A stretch of 64,000 nucleotides of DNA from Schizochytrium sp. TIO01 (Eukaryota; Sar; Bigyra; Thraustochytrida; Thraustochytriidae): the NCBI GenBank assembly GCA_004764695.1, contig SMSO01000037.1, positions 3,780,337 to 3,844,336 of the forward strand, read 5' to 3'. This document shows, in pieces, positions 11,134 to 21,336 of this stretch. Within the stretch, counting starts at the first letter, position 1; each line of letters begins with the position of its first letter. The position numbers were made by a program, and so were the translations under genes. Under the pieces are notes generated by a model. The model made no database searches. It had not been told where the DNA came from and saw only the letters and a list, made by a program, of their open reading frames with translations.

Positions 11134-12891
11134 TTAGGCGACGAGGGTAGGGGTGGCGCTGGCCTGCTGCTGCTCAAGCTTGGCGAGCATCTTGGGAGAC
11201 ATGTATTTCTTGGCCTCAGTGAGCTCGCGGTCCATCCACCACAGCTTGCCCTTTCCAGCTCCAGTCATGGTGGTCTTAATCTTCTGCAAGCGCTCTTCAG
11301 CCCTCTGGAATGCCTCAATGCACGCCTGGAGCTTGGCATCAGCCTCGGCTCTAGAGTCTTCTGCCTGCTTTTGGGCTTCGTCAGCAGCCTTGGCTGCGTT
11401 CTCAGATGCAGCACGATCTTCTTCAGCCTGGCCTCTGGACTTCTCAGCGTCTTCAGCCTCCTTTTCAGCCTTACGGGCGGCATCAGAAGCTTGTGCTCTA
11501 GCGTCTTCAGCCTTAGCTCTGTCATCCTCAGCCTGGGATCTCGTGGACTCTGCTTCTGCGCGAGCCTCTTCGGCCTCTGCGCGCTCTTGCTGGGCCCGAG
11601 CTCTGTCATTCGACGCCTCTTCACGCTTGCTCTCCGCAGCAGAGCGCTCCTCGGAAGCCTTAGACCTCTGCTGCTCCGCTGTAAGCCTGTCTTGCTCTGC
11701 CTTAGACCTCTGCACCTTGGCGCTATCTGCCGCTTCTGTGGCAACAGCACGGGCGTCTGCAGCGGCCTGGGTAAGCTTGTTCTGTTTTCTGAGAGCAGCC
11801 TCTTCAAGGATGCGAGCCCTCTGGAGCGGGAGCGGGTCCTTGACAAGCAGCTGTGCGAGTTCATTGGCAGCGGTACCTCTTTTTACGGCTCCTGCTCCCT
11901 CATCTTCGCTCACCTTGCGGAGCTGATCACACTGGTTCTGAAATGCAGTTTCTTCGGCCTTGATAGTATCAACAGCTGCTTGGACAGCTGCTTCCGCGTT
12001 ACGCTGTTCGTTTTCAGCCTTGGCGGCAATGTCCTCCTTGGCAACTGCTTCTTGCTCTTCCTTCACGGCCTCGCTTTCGGCAGCGTTTGCTTCTTCTTCT
12101 GCCTTAACAGCAACCTTTTCAGCATCTTTGGCAAGGCCCTCGGCCTCTACGGCCTGCTCTTCAGATCCAACTGCTTTGGCTTCTGCGTCTTTGGCTTCAT
12201 TCTCTTCCTTGACGGCGATTGCCTCTGCGTCAAGAGCCTTGGCCTCAGAATCCTTAGCTTGGTTCTCTTGCTCGATCGCAGATTCCTCAGACTGCTTGGC
12301 GGCGGCTTCAGACTGCTTGGCGGCCTCTTCATGAGCCTTGGCATCTGCCTCGGCCTCACGAGCTTTGTCTGCGGCGTTAGCGGCCTCCTTGGCGGCAACC
12401 CTGGCGGCTTCCTCAGTCTCACGAGCGATTTTTTGCTGTGCAGTGGACTCCTCGTGGGCTCTCTGGGAGTCCTCGACAGCCTGTTGAGCCTCGATAAGCT
12501 TCTTTTGGTCCTCATCACTGCCCTGAGGGGCATTCACGAGCTCCTCCCACTTCACGTTGTACTGGTACACGAGAAACTCCGTAAGTGAAACCATCTTGTT
12601 GAAGTCAACGTCAACGTCGCGGAGGGCGTTACGCATGTCGGTCACGGTCACGGCACCAACCAGCTGCTCGAGCAGAATGTGAGATTTAAGCTCGTCAAGC
12701 TCGTTTCCCTCGCTTCCGCGAGAGTCCAGCTCTTCGCATTTGCGGCAGAAGGTCCACACGCGCTCGCACTGCTCAGCATTGTCCTCGAAGGTAGGACCGG
12801 TCTTCCAGTACGCGTTCAAGAACCAAACAGCCTGAGCCTTGTACGGCTTAGCGTTAAGCTCCTTCAGAAGCTTCATGTTTTCCTCGGCCAT
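11134..12891 (-). CDS. Calcium-regulated actin-bundling protein (34-kDa/ABP34 type) with greatly enlarged coiled coil
   Basis: The product is 585 aa. Both ends match the Dictyostelium 34-kDa Ca-regulated actin bundler (abpB), which is about half this length. At the N-terminus, KAQAVWFLNAYW is at 18-29. An EF-hand-like loop at Asp94-Glu105 (DVDFNKMVSLTE) keeps acidic or Asn ligands at positions 1, 3, 5 and 12 but has Lys for Gly at position 6, and is followed by FLVYQY. Near the C-terminus is the family's LWWMDRELTEAKKY block. Between them lie about 400 residues of Ala/Glu/Lys/Arg-rich heptad-like sequence, broken near 330-370. This should form one or two very long alpha-helical coiled coils. 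The family crosslinks actin filaments and is inhibited by calcium. The long rod could act as a spacer or drive dimerisation (inference). The ATG is preceded by an A-rich leader. Antisense and +1 frames here are shadows. Confidence 0.85.
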   Translation of the reverse strand: MAEENMKLLKELNAKPYKAQAVWFLNAYWKTGPTFEDNAEQCERVWTFCRKCEELDSRGSEGNELDELKSHILLEQLVGAVTVTDMRNALRDVDVDFNKMVSLTEFLVYQYNVKWEELVNAPQGSDEDQKKLIEAQQAVEDSQRAHEESTAQQKIARETEEAARVAAKEAANAADKAREAEADAKAHEEAAKQSEAAAKQSEESAIEQENQAKDSEAKALDAEAIAVKEENEAKDAEAKAVGSEEQAVEAEGLAKDAEKVAVKAEEEANAAESEAVKEEQEAVAKEDIAAKAENEQRNAEAAVQAAVDTIKAEETAFQNQCDQLRKVSEDEGAGAVKRGTAANELAQLLVKDPLPLQRARILEEAALRKQNKLTQAAADARAVATEAADSAKVQRSKAEQDRLTAEQQRSKASEERSAAESKREEASNDRARAQQERAEAEEARAEAESTRSQAEDDRAKAEDARAQASDAARKAEKEAEDAEKSRGQAEEDRAASENAAKAADEAQKQAEDSRAEADAKLQACIEAFQRAEERLQKIKTTMTGAGKGKLWWMDRELTEAKKYMSPKMLAKLEQQQASATPTLVA

Positions 12892-14867
12892 TGTGCTTTT
12901 ACTTGCTTAGACTCTAGCTGTTGATGTCGATTTGCTTGGGTTGATCTTCGCAGGTTTGCGAGTTTGGGGTTTGATGGCAGCATGAAAGCTTCTCTGATTT
13001 TCTTTAGACTCTAACATTGCTTGATAATTTGTTTTTTTTTGTATTAATGATGTTTCATCTATTTAATGTAGGCCCAGAATTGCCCCACTTGGAGGCTTCT
13101 CTCTAAAATGTCTGATGTAAGGGCTCATTTAAAAACGCTTTCATACTTTCGAGGCTCGTTTATGCTCACTGCTAGGCAACAGGCAGAGACACTACTTCGC
13201 TATGATTAGTAATCTGGGGAAGGAAAAGAAGGAAGGCGGGAGGAGGAGGGGGGGGGGGGGGGGGCAGAATCCCTGTCCCGCGTTTCGATTCTATGCACTC
13301 ACTTGCACGAATTTATACCTCTTTTATGACTATCAAATACACCTAAAACACCCAGGCAGAAGCACAATTAGCATCATCCTATGGTTGTTGAGATCAACAA
13401 CATGCATTAACTACATGCCATCATGCTTTTCAGAAAGCGTGGGACATGCAGTAACCTTCACTATTTAAATCTTCCTTCCAGGTTTCACGTTGTCAACCGA
13501 AAGTGCATTCCATAATTTAAAGTGACACATTATATGCATTTATTAGCGTAGGTTTTACATCATTCCAGCCTTCGCTGTTGTTGCCCAATTCCTTTTTTGG
13601 TCTTCTCAATTACCTCCCTCGGACTGTATTCGAGCACCTTGTGCCTATCAATAAAAAGGGGCATACGTTTATGAAGAAAATGATCATCAATAAATCTCTT
13701 CAGACCGACTGTCCGCCTCAAGGCATAATGTGTTGAGGTGGACTCTTAGGGAAACCTCTATTAGATACCCTTAGAAGTTAATGAGTTTTTGCTATACGAA
13801 GACTTCGCAATGCTAAATTGGAGAATTGGTGCACACGCATTCTAATAATTGCATTCTCGTTGCTCAGCTCTGCACTATACAAAGCTTCGTCGATTGGAAT
13901 TAAGCTTCGCCGCCCTTTGGGTGTCCATCCTTGTTTTTACGTTCTTTTTTTAAATCTTTCTATCTCAAGTATTTGTGCGCCACCCTTGGGTGGTGGGTGT
14001 TCTACTAGATTGACTAGAGTTTAAACTAACTTCTGAATAGCCCTCATATTGATAAAAACTCATCCTTTCTTCAATATCGAAGATCATGACGAAGGCCTGG
14101 AAACTTAAGTCAAAATAAGATTGTTCTCAAATTAAGGTTAATAGAATAAAAGCTTGTCAAGTTGCCAATCATCTATCACTATGCACTATGAAATCCTGGA
14201 GTTTAATCTAGGTCGCATTTTATGGCCATTTGAAATGGCAAGCAAGTCTGACGTTGTTGAATTTATAGAGATCTAATTATCTAGTGTTGAAGTAGAACAA
14301 GCAAGCTCTGGGACGAAGTCGGCTACTAGCATCCGCACAAACCGAGGTCTTCAAGGCACACGATAAGATTTAAGGGACTAGGATTGCGTCTCCGGGGAAA
14401 TCAGGTTCAATGGGAATGGTCAAACTCGCCTCAGTGTCGGTATGCATCGTACCGTCACGACCAGGTTTCGATTTCTGAGGTAGAAAATGCTAGTCAGTTT
14501 GCATTCGCAGAATGCTGGCTTTTGAACTGGAGGTTAGGTTTTAGCAGCGCTACAGATTGAACGCGAGGTGTCGATATGGTCTAGGTTGCAATACCCAGTA
14601 GTGAAATCATTCTCATTTTGCCAGCCAGCCAGAATGCCAAATGGAGGCGGAGTAGAGTTAAATTGCACCTATACTATTTCCCGAGGCAAGATGGTCTTTA
14701 GAAACAACCGAAGAAGGGAATTCACTGGAAGTCTGAGATCTGGTATGTAAATGTAAAAATGTAGTACAATTGTTATTACACTGATTAAATCACGAACAAC
14801 CGTATCAAAACTAATGAAGGTAAAAGAAATGCCAATTTCTTCATCTTGACTCTAATCTATGTATAAA
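12892..14867. other. Gene-free spacer with poly-G run
   Basis: The first few hundred bases should hold the actin-bundling gene's leader and promoter. A 17-G run sits at 13248-13264. The rest is A/T-rich, with no frame over about 90 codons that looks like a protein. The ABC transporter ends at 14868. Confidence 0.55.
13228..13264 (+). repeat. G-rich tract ending in 17 consecutive G
   Basis: A GA-rich run becomes an uninterrupted 17-G stretch (13248-13264), about 340-360 bp upstream of the actin-bundling gene start on the minus strand. It could fold as a G-quadruplex on the plus strand. The exact length is sensitive to sequencing error. Confidence 0.85.
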
Positions 14868-17800
14868 TTAGTGTCGGTCCTCTTTGCCTTTGTTAGCAGC
14901 AGACACAGCTGCCTCCCAAAGTGCAGCATAATGCGAGCTAGGGTTCTGCAGAAGTTCCATCGGACGTCCAGACTCAAGAAGTGCACCTTGCTCAAGGACA
15001 CATACCTGGTCGCAATGTGATGTTGATGCAAGACGGTGTGCAACTATTATAAGCGTGCGACCGTGGCAAGCATGTTTGAGCGTATTCTGAATCGCCAAAT
15101 CAGCTGCTTCGTCCACAGAGCTAGTACCCTCGTCCACACATATGATTTGGGCATTCTTCAACAATGCCCGGCCAAATGCAAGCAGCTGCCGCTGGCCAGC
15201 AGAAAGGTTGGAACCGCCTTCGGAAAGCACATGCGAAAGTCCTGATTTGTGAATCTGAAGCTGAAAAGACTCTGCAGGCACAAGTGAAGCATCCTTTTCT
15301 ACCTCAGCCTTTTTCACATTTTCAATTCCAAGGGACGCCACAAAGTCAGCGAGATGCACATTACGGAGCGCTTCCCATATCTCGTCGTCCGTATGCTCGT
15401 CAAAAGGGTCAAGGTTCGAGCGAATTGTACCGGCAAAAAGGGTTGGAGACTGGGGTACAATAGCCAGGGCGCGACCACGGAGAACCTTTAAGGGGATTTT
15501 GGCAATATTCACGCCATCAATCAAAATCTGACCTTCAAGAGCCTCAATTATACGAAAAAGTGCTACTGCGCTCACTGTACTCTTGCCACTACCTGAGCGC
15601 CCAACTAAAGCTGTGCTTTGCCCACCAGGGATCGTCATGGTCAAGTTCCGCAAGACACATGGCAAACCTTCACGATAGCGGGCTGAATAGTTCACAAATT
15701 GGATTTCACCTTTGCTAGGCCACGACGAAGAAACTTCTACAGGCGCTTTAATCTCGCTACAGTCGGAGTGACTATCCTCAATAGTGTCTTCCTCGCGAGG
15801 GGTAGACTCGATGAAGTACCTCACGCGCTCTACAGATGTAAACTGGGCTTCAAGCTCAGCAGCCTGGCGAGTTGCAAATTGCATGATACCAGCAGTTTGT
15901 AAACTACTAGAGAGGACAAGTCCAGCAAGCCCAGCAGAAATTGATGAGGCAAAAATGATGCACAAAAATGCGGACACTGTCACAATCGCCGTTGTGATAT
16001 AGTCCAGGCGAAATCCAATCCAACGGTTCGCCATATAAAATCCAAGATAACCTCGCGAGGTCTCTTCGACCAGATGATACTGCAACTCGACAGCAGCCTC
16101 GAGCCGACCAAAGGCCCGTGTCTCAGTGAGTCCAAGCACGAGCGATTGAACCTGGCTAATCATCGGCGAGCGGGACATACTGTCCATGCGCTTCATTTGA
16201 CGCACAACACGACGAAAGTAATTGAGTAAACGAACGTAAAGAAAGCCTAAAGGAACAATCGCCACAAGGAATGCCGGTAAAGCGGCAGCGATAACTACGA
16301 TTGCAAGAAAGGTGCGTACCAGGAGTGAGATACATACTTCCGCAACATCAACCAAAAGTGTGTCAATTTTGTCGATATCACTGCTGAAACGAGCTAGAAT
16401 ACGGCCTAAGGGCGTGATCTGGAAAAAGTCCATTCTTGCCTGCATACATGCTAGAAAGGCTGCGTCGTGTAGTCCTTGAGATGCACGAAGCATTGCTCGA
16501 CCAAAAATAACACCACGCACTACCATAAAAATTGTCACTGCGAGTGTCAATAAACCATAAATAAGGTTGTAAAACCATGGTGCCATGTTAAACGAATTTG
16601 AACTCCATGCCGTGAGCCACGCCTCACTGCCATTCTTGCTACCTTCGGACAACCAAAACATAGCAAAACAAAATATCAAAATACAACTACCGCCAGCACT
16701 CTGTGAAAATGCCTTCACAGTTTCTTTCGAAACAGCACCAACTTTGCGGTCTTCTTCAGTTGTAAGCTTGCCTCTCGCCACCTCATTATTATCACCTGGC
16801 AAATGCATTTCTGAAGTCGGACGACGCGCCCCAAAAGTATCCTCGGCATCTTCAATTGTACTCTCAACTGGTTTGCCCTGCTTGTCCTTCAAAATACCTT
16901 GTTCTTCCACGTGTACTTCTTCTTCGCTCCCAATAGTACCATGGGAACTTGTCTCATCTAGATCAGAAAGTACTTCCTCAATATCAACCTCATCAGGAGC
17001 GAGTGAAAACCTTTCGCTCTCGTGGAGCTCACTTCCAGTGCCTGATTTTCTATGCGCATCAAAGGCAGTGGAGACAACTAGCTGTTGGAATGGGCCATGT
17101 TGAAGTTCTTCAAAAGTACCTTGTGCGGCAATGACCATATTTTCCATCACAATCACATGGTCAGCCTCTGGCAAGAGGTGGAGTCCATGGGTGACCAAAA
17201 TAACAGTTTTATCCTTCAGAGCTGAGCAGATGCAGTGTTTCCATATATGCGCGGATACATGTGCATCAACTGCAGAAAGCACGTCGTCTAAAAGATAAAC
17301 GTCAGCGTTAGAGTATACAGCGCGTGCGAGCGCAAGGCGTGCTTTCTGGCCGCCAGATACATTGATCCCACGCTCGCCGAGCTCTGTCATAATTCCACTT
17401 GGCAAAGCTTCAAGATCCGGTTCGAGTGCTGCTACCTTGATAGCACGCCGAAAGGCTCGGGGATCATATGGCTTGCCAAACAAAATGTTTTCTTTAAAAG
17501 TAGCATTAAAGACCCATGGGTTCTGGCCCACGTAAGCCACAGAACCGCGCATACACGAACGACCCTGGATGCGACGCATGTCACCCAGCAAGCTCGAAAA
17601 GAGCGAAGACTTTCCGTGGCCGACGGCACCCACGATGCACGTGAGTGTTTTGGGCATTATACGCACAGAGTCAATGCATAGAGGCTGGCTATCCTCATCC
17701 ATGGCAGCAGGATTGTTGCTTGCATACCAAACGAAACGCCCATTCTCGATTTCGATAACTGGGTCTTGAGGAGAGGGTGAGCCAGGCAGTCGATCGGTGG

Positions 17801-19307
17801 CTTGTTCAGGAATGAGTTCCTCAATCTTGAGATAATCGCCAATACGCCGCAATGCGATGCTCGCCTCAGCTACGAAGCGTACACTGATGGGAAGCACGGA
17901 TAGTGGGAATCGAGAAACATTGAAAAGCGAGAGAGTCGCAAAGGCTTGGGAGGCGGTAAGGGTCTCACCAAGAACTACTGTATGAACAAGAAAACTAGCA
18001 AACGAGGTGACAAGAGGAACGATCTGAGAGAAGGCACCATTAACCGCCTTCACGTAAGTTGTTTGACGGATTTTTACCAGCTCGGCAGCGCGCACCTTGG
18101 CAACTTTATCAACAAAGCTGGACTCCCATGCATACAACTTTATCAATTGAGCAGCTTGAAGAATTTCATTCATGAGTGTAACACGCTGATCGGTAATCAC
18201 TACGGATTGTGCTCGCAGTTGGCTTGTCATCTTTGCAATTCGAGCTTGCAAGGGCACACTCAGAATAAGCACTACCATGCCCGCAAGAATACTTGGGCCA
18301 AGTACCCATAGGCCTAGACCAACGATTGTTAGCAGCGTAATTGGAGTCATGATAATGAAGATTCCATACGTAGCCGCATCACGAAGTCGTTCGACATCAT
18401 TTGACATCATATTTAAAAGTTGGCCAGCAGCATTGCCTGAGTTTCGCAAGCGAGTTGTCTTTTGAAACAATAGTGATGCAGCTGCAGAACGAACATTCAC
18501 GCCCGTCACGCCTGCAATAGCCCAATGTTGATTAATAAAGACAGAGCGAAATACTTCCCCTACACCGAAAAGAATGGCATATACAAACCCAAAGTATGGT
18601 ATTTCCAAGTGACCAGCTTGGACGGTTTCAACTTCTCCCCGTGCAAAGTCATCAAGAAGGTTAAGCAACTGTACCAAAAGAACTGCATTCGTTGAAGTAA
18701 CAGCTACAAGCCATGCCATCTGGTACATGAAGGCCTGAAAGTACTCATACCCAAAAACCGGTATAAGTGCACGGTACAAACGTGCCTTTTCCACTCCTCT
18801 TTTCTCCACCTCTCGCGCCCATGCTGCAGCCAGTTTATCGGTGAGGATCGGCCCCTTATGTCTGTTTAAGACTTGCCATAGTTCGCTAGCTTCAATTTCT
18901 CTCCTGAAGGCAATGTTCATGAGTGGTGTTGCCCATATAAATGTCATTCTCCGAAAGAGGCCAGCCTTGTTGAAGTCATTCCAACAGTCACCGCTAACTT
19001 TCGCAGTTTCATCCTTCACTCCAATATCTGTACTACTTCGGGTGACCCCTCCAGTGTTCACACATGAATTTCCATCTGTTGCTTGGCCCATTTGATCACG
19101 ATCCTGATCAACATCTTGTTCAGCTGCATGTTCCTGTGCATTCTGTACTTTGGCCACTTGTCTAGCACTTGAGTGTTCATCACTAGCGCTGTTGCTAGCA
19201 TTAATAATAGCACTCACATTTGGGCTCGCTTCGTGACAGCCGTTTCCAGCCTCAAGGTCGCTGCTGTCGCGTACAGCTGCATCTTCCTGGGCTGGCTCGC
19301 GGCCCAT
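14868..19307 (-). CDS. ABC transporter, subfamily C (MRP-like), full length
   Basis: From the ATG at 19305-19307 the product is 1479 aa, the usual size of a short MRP without TMD0. A longer frame would need a TTG start at 19370 and has a stop just upstream at 19401. The layout is: hydrophilic acidic N-terminus (about 110 aa), TMD1, NBD1, acidic linker (about 770-890), TMD2, NBD2. NBD1 has Walker A GAVGHGKS (560-567), Q-loop YVGQNPWVF, signature VSGGQ near 650 and Walker B LLDDVLSAVD, with Asp at the catalytic-base position as in degenerate ABCC NBD1. NBD2 has Walker A GRSGSGKS (1236-1243), an insertion before the signature LSAGQ near 1370, and Walker B CVDEGTSSVD with the catalytic Glu. It probably exports organic anions or glutathione/lipid conjugates across the plasma or vacuolar membrane. 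The substrate cannot be told from sequence. Confidence 0.93.
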   Translation of the reverse strand: MGREPAQEDAAVRDSSDLEAGNGCHEASPNVSAIINASNSASDEHSSARQVAKVQNAQEHAAEQDVDQDRDQMGQATDGNSCVNTGGVTRSSTDIGVKDETAKVSGDCWNDFNKAGLFRRMTFIWATPLMNIAFRREIEASELWQVLNRHKGPILTDKLAAAWAREVEKRGVEKARLYRALIPVFGYEYFQAFMYQMAWLVAVTSTNAVLLVQLLNLLDDFARGEVETVQAGHLEIPYFGFVYAILFGVGEVFRSVFINQHWAIAGVTGVNVRSAAASLLFQKTTRLRNSGNAAGQLLNMMSNDVERLRDAATYGIFIIMTPITLLTIVGLGLWVLGPSILAGMVVLILSVPLQARIAKMTSQLRAQSVVITDQRVTLMNEILQAAQLIKLYAWESSFVDKVAKVRAAELVKIRQTTYVKAVNGAFSQIVPLVTSFASFLVHTVVLGETLTASQAFATLSLFNVSRFPLSVLPISVRFVAEASIALRRIGDYLKIEELIPEQATDRLPGSPSPQDPVIEIENGRFVWYASNNPAAMDEDSQPLCIDSVRIMPKTLTCIVGAVGHGKSSLFSSLLGDMRRIQGRSCMRGSVAYVGQNPWVFNATFKENILFGKPYDPRAFRRAIKVAALEPDLEALPSGIMTELGERGINVSGGQKARLALARAVYSNADVYLLDDVLSAVDAHVSAHIWKHCICSALKDKTVILVTHGLHLLPEADHVIVMENMVIAAQGTFEELQHGPFQQLVVSTAFDAHRKSGTGSELHESERFSLAPDEVDIEEVLSDLDETSSHGTIGSEEEVHVEEQGILKDKQGKPVESTIEDAEDTFGARRPTSEMHLPGDNNEVARGKLTTEEDRKVGAVSKETVKAFSQSAGGSCILIFCFAMFWLSEGSKNGSEAWLTAWSSNSFNMAPWFYNLIYGLLTLAVTIFMVVRGVIFGRAMLRASQGLHDAAFLACMQARMDFFQITPLGRILARFSSDIDKIDTLLVDVAEVCISLLVRTFLAIVVIAAALPAFLVAIVPLGFLYVRLLNYFRRVVRQMKRMDSMSRSPMISQVQSLVLGLTETRAFGRLEAAVELQYHLVEETSRGYLGFYMANRWIGFRLDYITTAIVTVSAFLCIIFASSISAGLAGLVLSSSLQTAGIMQFATRQAAELEAQFTSVERVRYFIESTPREEDTIEDSHSDCSEIKAPVEVSSSWPSKGEIQFVNYSARYREGLPCVLRNLTMTIPGGQSTALVGRSGSGKSTVSAVALFRIIEALEGQILIDGVNIAKIPLKVLRGRALAIVPQSPTLFAGTIRSNLDPFDEHTDDEIWEALRNVHLADFVASLGIENVKKAEVEKDASLVPAESFQLQIHKSGLSHVLSEGGSNLSAGQRQLLAFGRALLKNAQIICVDEGTSSVDEAADLAIQNTLKHACHGRTLIIVAHRLASTSHCDQVCVLEQGALLESGRPMELLQNPSSHYAALWEAAVSAANKGKEDRH

Positions 19308-21336
19308 CGTCCCGTTACTCTCCAGCTGTACTCTGTGAGTGTCCTCACCTTTAACTGAGCTTGAATGCAAGCTCCTTTGGAGTTCGTGGACTGCTGTTTT
19401 CTACTCAGCCGGAAAGACGAATGGATCGCCGTCGGGCTCTAGTTCTCGACCTGGTGGTCTGCTATCTACAAGTGAACCGCTGGGGTACCAGTTCCTATCC
19501 CCCGATCCTTTGCCTGGAACTCGCTACACCAGGGGTCTTGGGTTGTCTCGGCCCGCTGCTTCCACCCGTGGCTGGACGGAGGCACCAGCTGCAGCTGCTG
19601 TGACGCCGGTGCTCCGAGTTTGGGACTTGTTGGCGATGGCACGAGTTGTCTCAAGAGTTAGAATGTACTCCCAGTGGTACCACCGTGTCTTGTATCACGC
19701 GCCAACAGAGGTAGGAACCTCTTATTATTTTATAAATTCATGTACTGATTGATCGATTTGATTAATTAAATGGAGAGTAGGTAGCGGATGAATAAATGAA
19801 GCCTCGTCTATCGTGAAGAAATCACCGGTTCAGGAATGTGACATAAACGAGAAACTTATGGGAAGTAGACCATGTAAGGGTTAGGTACCTGAGTTTTATT
19901 GCCATTGCGGAGAAGCTATTGGGGCTCTTCTTTTGGGATTGTGAAGCTAACTGATGAAGAGAATCATTTGCGTTGGCAAGACTAGGCACTCAGTTAACTT
20001 ATATTGGGATATCATAAGTCATGTGACCATCGCAGGTGACGGAGGCTTTCTTGCTACGAATGCCTGGGTACTCACGCTCTGATGAAGTATTACCCAGCTA
20101 AATAGTGTTTGCTACTCTGGTGTCAAAGACGGTTACCTAGTATTACCAGGAGTATTCGAAAGATAACTATGCACGATTCCTAGAATGTTACGATTGAGAT
20201 TTCATTGATTGCTAACGGAGCATTGGTGGCAGAGAGAAGCAACTATATTAGTACATTAGTTTGTCGATAGTGTAAAAACAAGGTGCTTGGCAAGTGCGTT
20301 AATGAAGATATAAAATTCTCATTTGCCAGGGGGTGCAATATTGGCAAATGGTATCATCGTTTTTCTCGACAGCGATGTTTTAAGAATGCCTTGCACCTTA
20401 AGTTCATATCGAGAGTTTCTTCGTGAGGGTATCTCCTTTTGACTATTTGACTTGCCCCGTTGGTGTTACCGAGTGAAAATTTAAAGAATGTAAGCTATCG
20501 ATAGGTAGGTATGCAAGGCTGATGAGATAGATGGTGCTGAGAATTATTCGGTTGAAGTTCAGGAATTTAAACTATGATCACGAAAACAACCTTGTAAATC
20601 AACATCAGGAGTATGATGCAAATCCCACGATTATCTCTAGATCCTTAAATCAAAGTAAAGCGCTTCTCTGTCGACGTTCTATATCTCAGTTCCATGATCT
20701 CGTTCCTCATTTAAATTTCTACGCGTCTTCCAATTTCAGTGAATCCAAAGCTTGGCGCAGAAATTAGTGTAATATTTCGAAGGCAATTTGTGAGCTATAT
20801 ACAAAACCACTGCTTCATGCATATACAAGTTAAGAGCAACTAGAGAATCAACCAGAACAAAAGCGAGGGTATGTTTACAAGTTGTCATGATTCTGTACCT
20901 ACCCGTTCTGTGTGGAGGGGACAACTTGTATTACTACTTGTACGTCTAATTTCCCCAGAGTGTACTGAGATAAGCTTGCCTCCTCACAGTACAATAAATT
21001 GCAGGTAAAAGCAAGTTGTTTGTTTCGCACATACTAATAAGCAAGAGAGGCACTTGGTTGTTGGTTCAAGATCATTAATATTTTCTTTTTGTAAATCAGA
21101 CAAATTGAGTTTCTAATTATGGTCACGGTCTGCTAGATGGATGGATACAGTCAAACAGCAAATATATTCGCTTGGTGCGGAGCGTGAATCAGGCACACTT
21201 GTGTCATGCATGTGGGTAAGAGAAAGTTTGTACGTGTATGTACTCTTCCTCCATTTTTTCTTTTGAGAAGTCAGACAACATTAGTTGTCGGGTTTGTCAT
21301 CATGAAATTTTGTGTGGATAGTTGCATAATGCAGGA
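19308..21336. other. Gene-free spacer upstream of ABC transporter
   Basis: This 2-kb stretch lies between the ABC transporter start and the metalloprotease stop; both genes are on the minus strand. It must contain the transporter promoter and the protease 3' end. The first 400 bp are GC-richer and carry open frames on both strands (19339-19752 +, 19466-19654 -). I cannot match these to any family. An upstream exon of the transporter here cannot be excluded. Confidence 0.45.

Noticed and set aside
11371-12588. 405-codon plus-strand frame rich in Leu/Cys/Phe, membrane-like
   Set aside because: Antisense of the Ala/Glu coiled coil. GCT/GAG-rich repeats read backwards give Ser/Leu/Phe runs. The minus-strand product has recognised conserved ends.
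14868-19370. Start of the ABC transporter at the TTG at 19370
   Set aside because: A TTG start is unlikely in a nuclear gene. The ATG at 19307 follows 21 codons later and keeps all domains, and a stop lies just upstream of the TTG.
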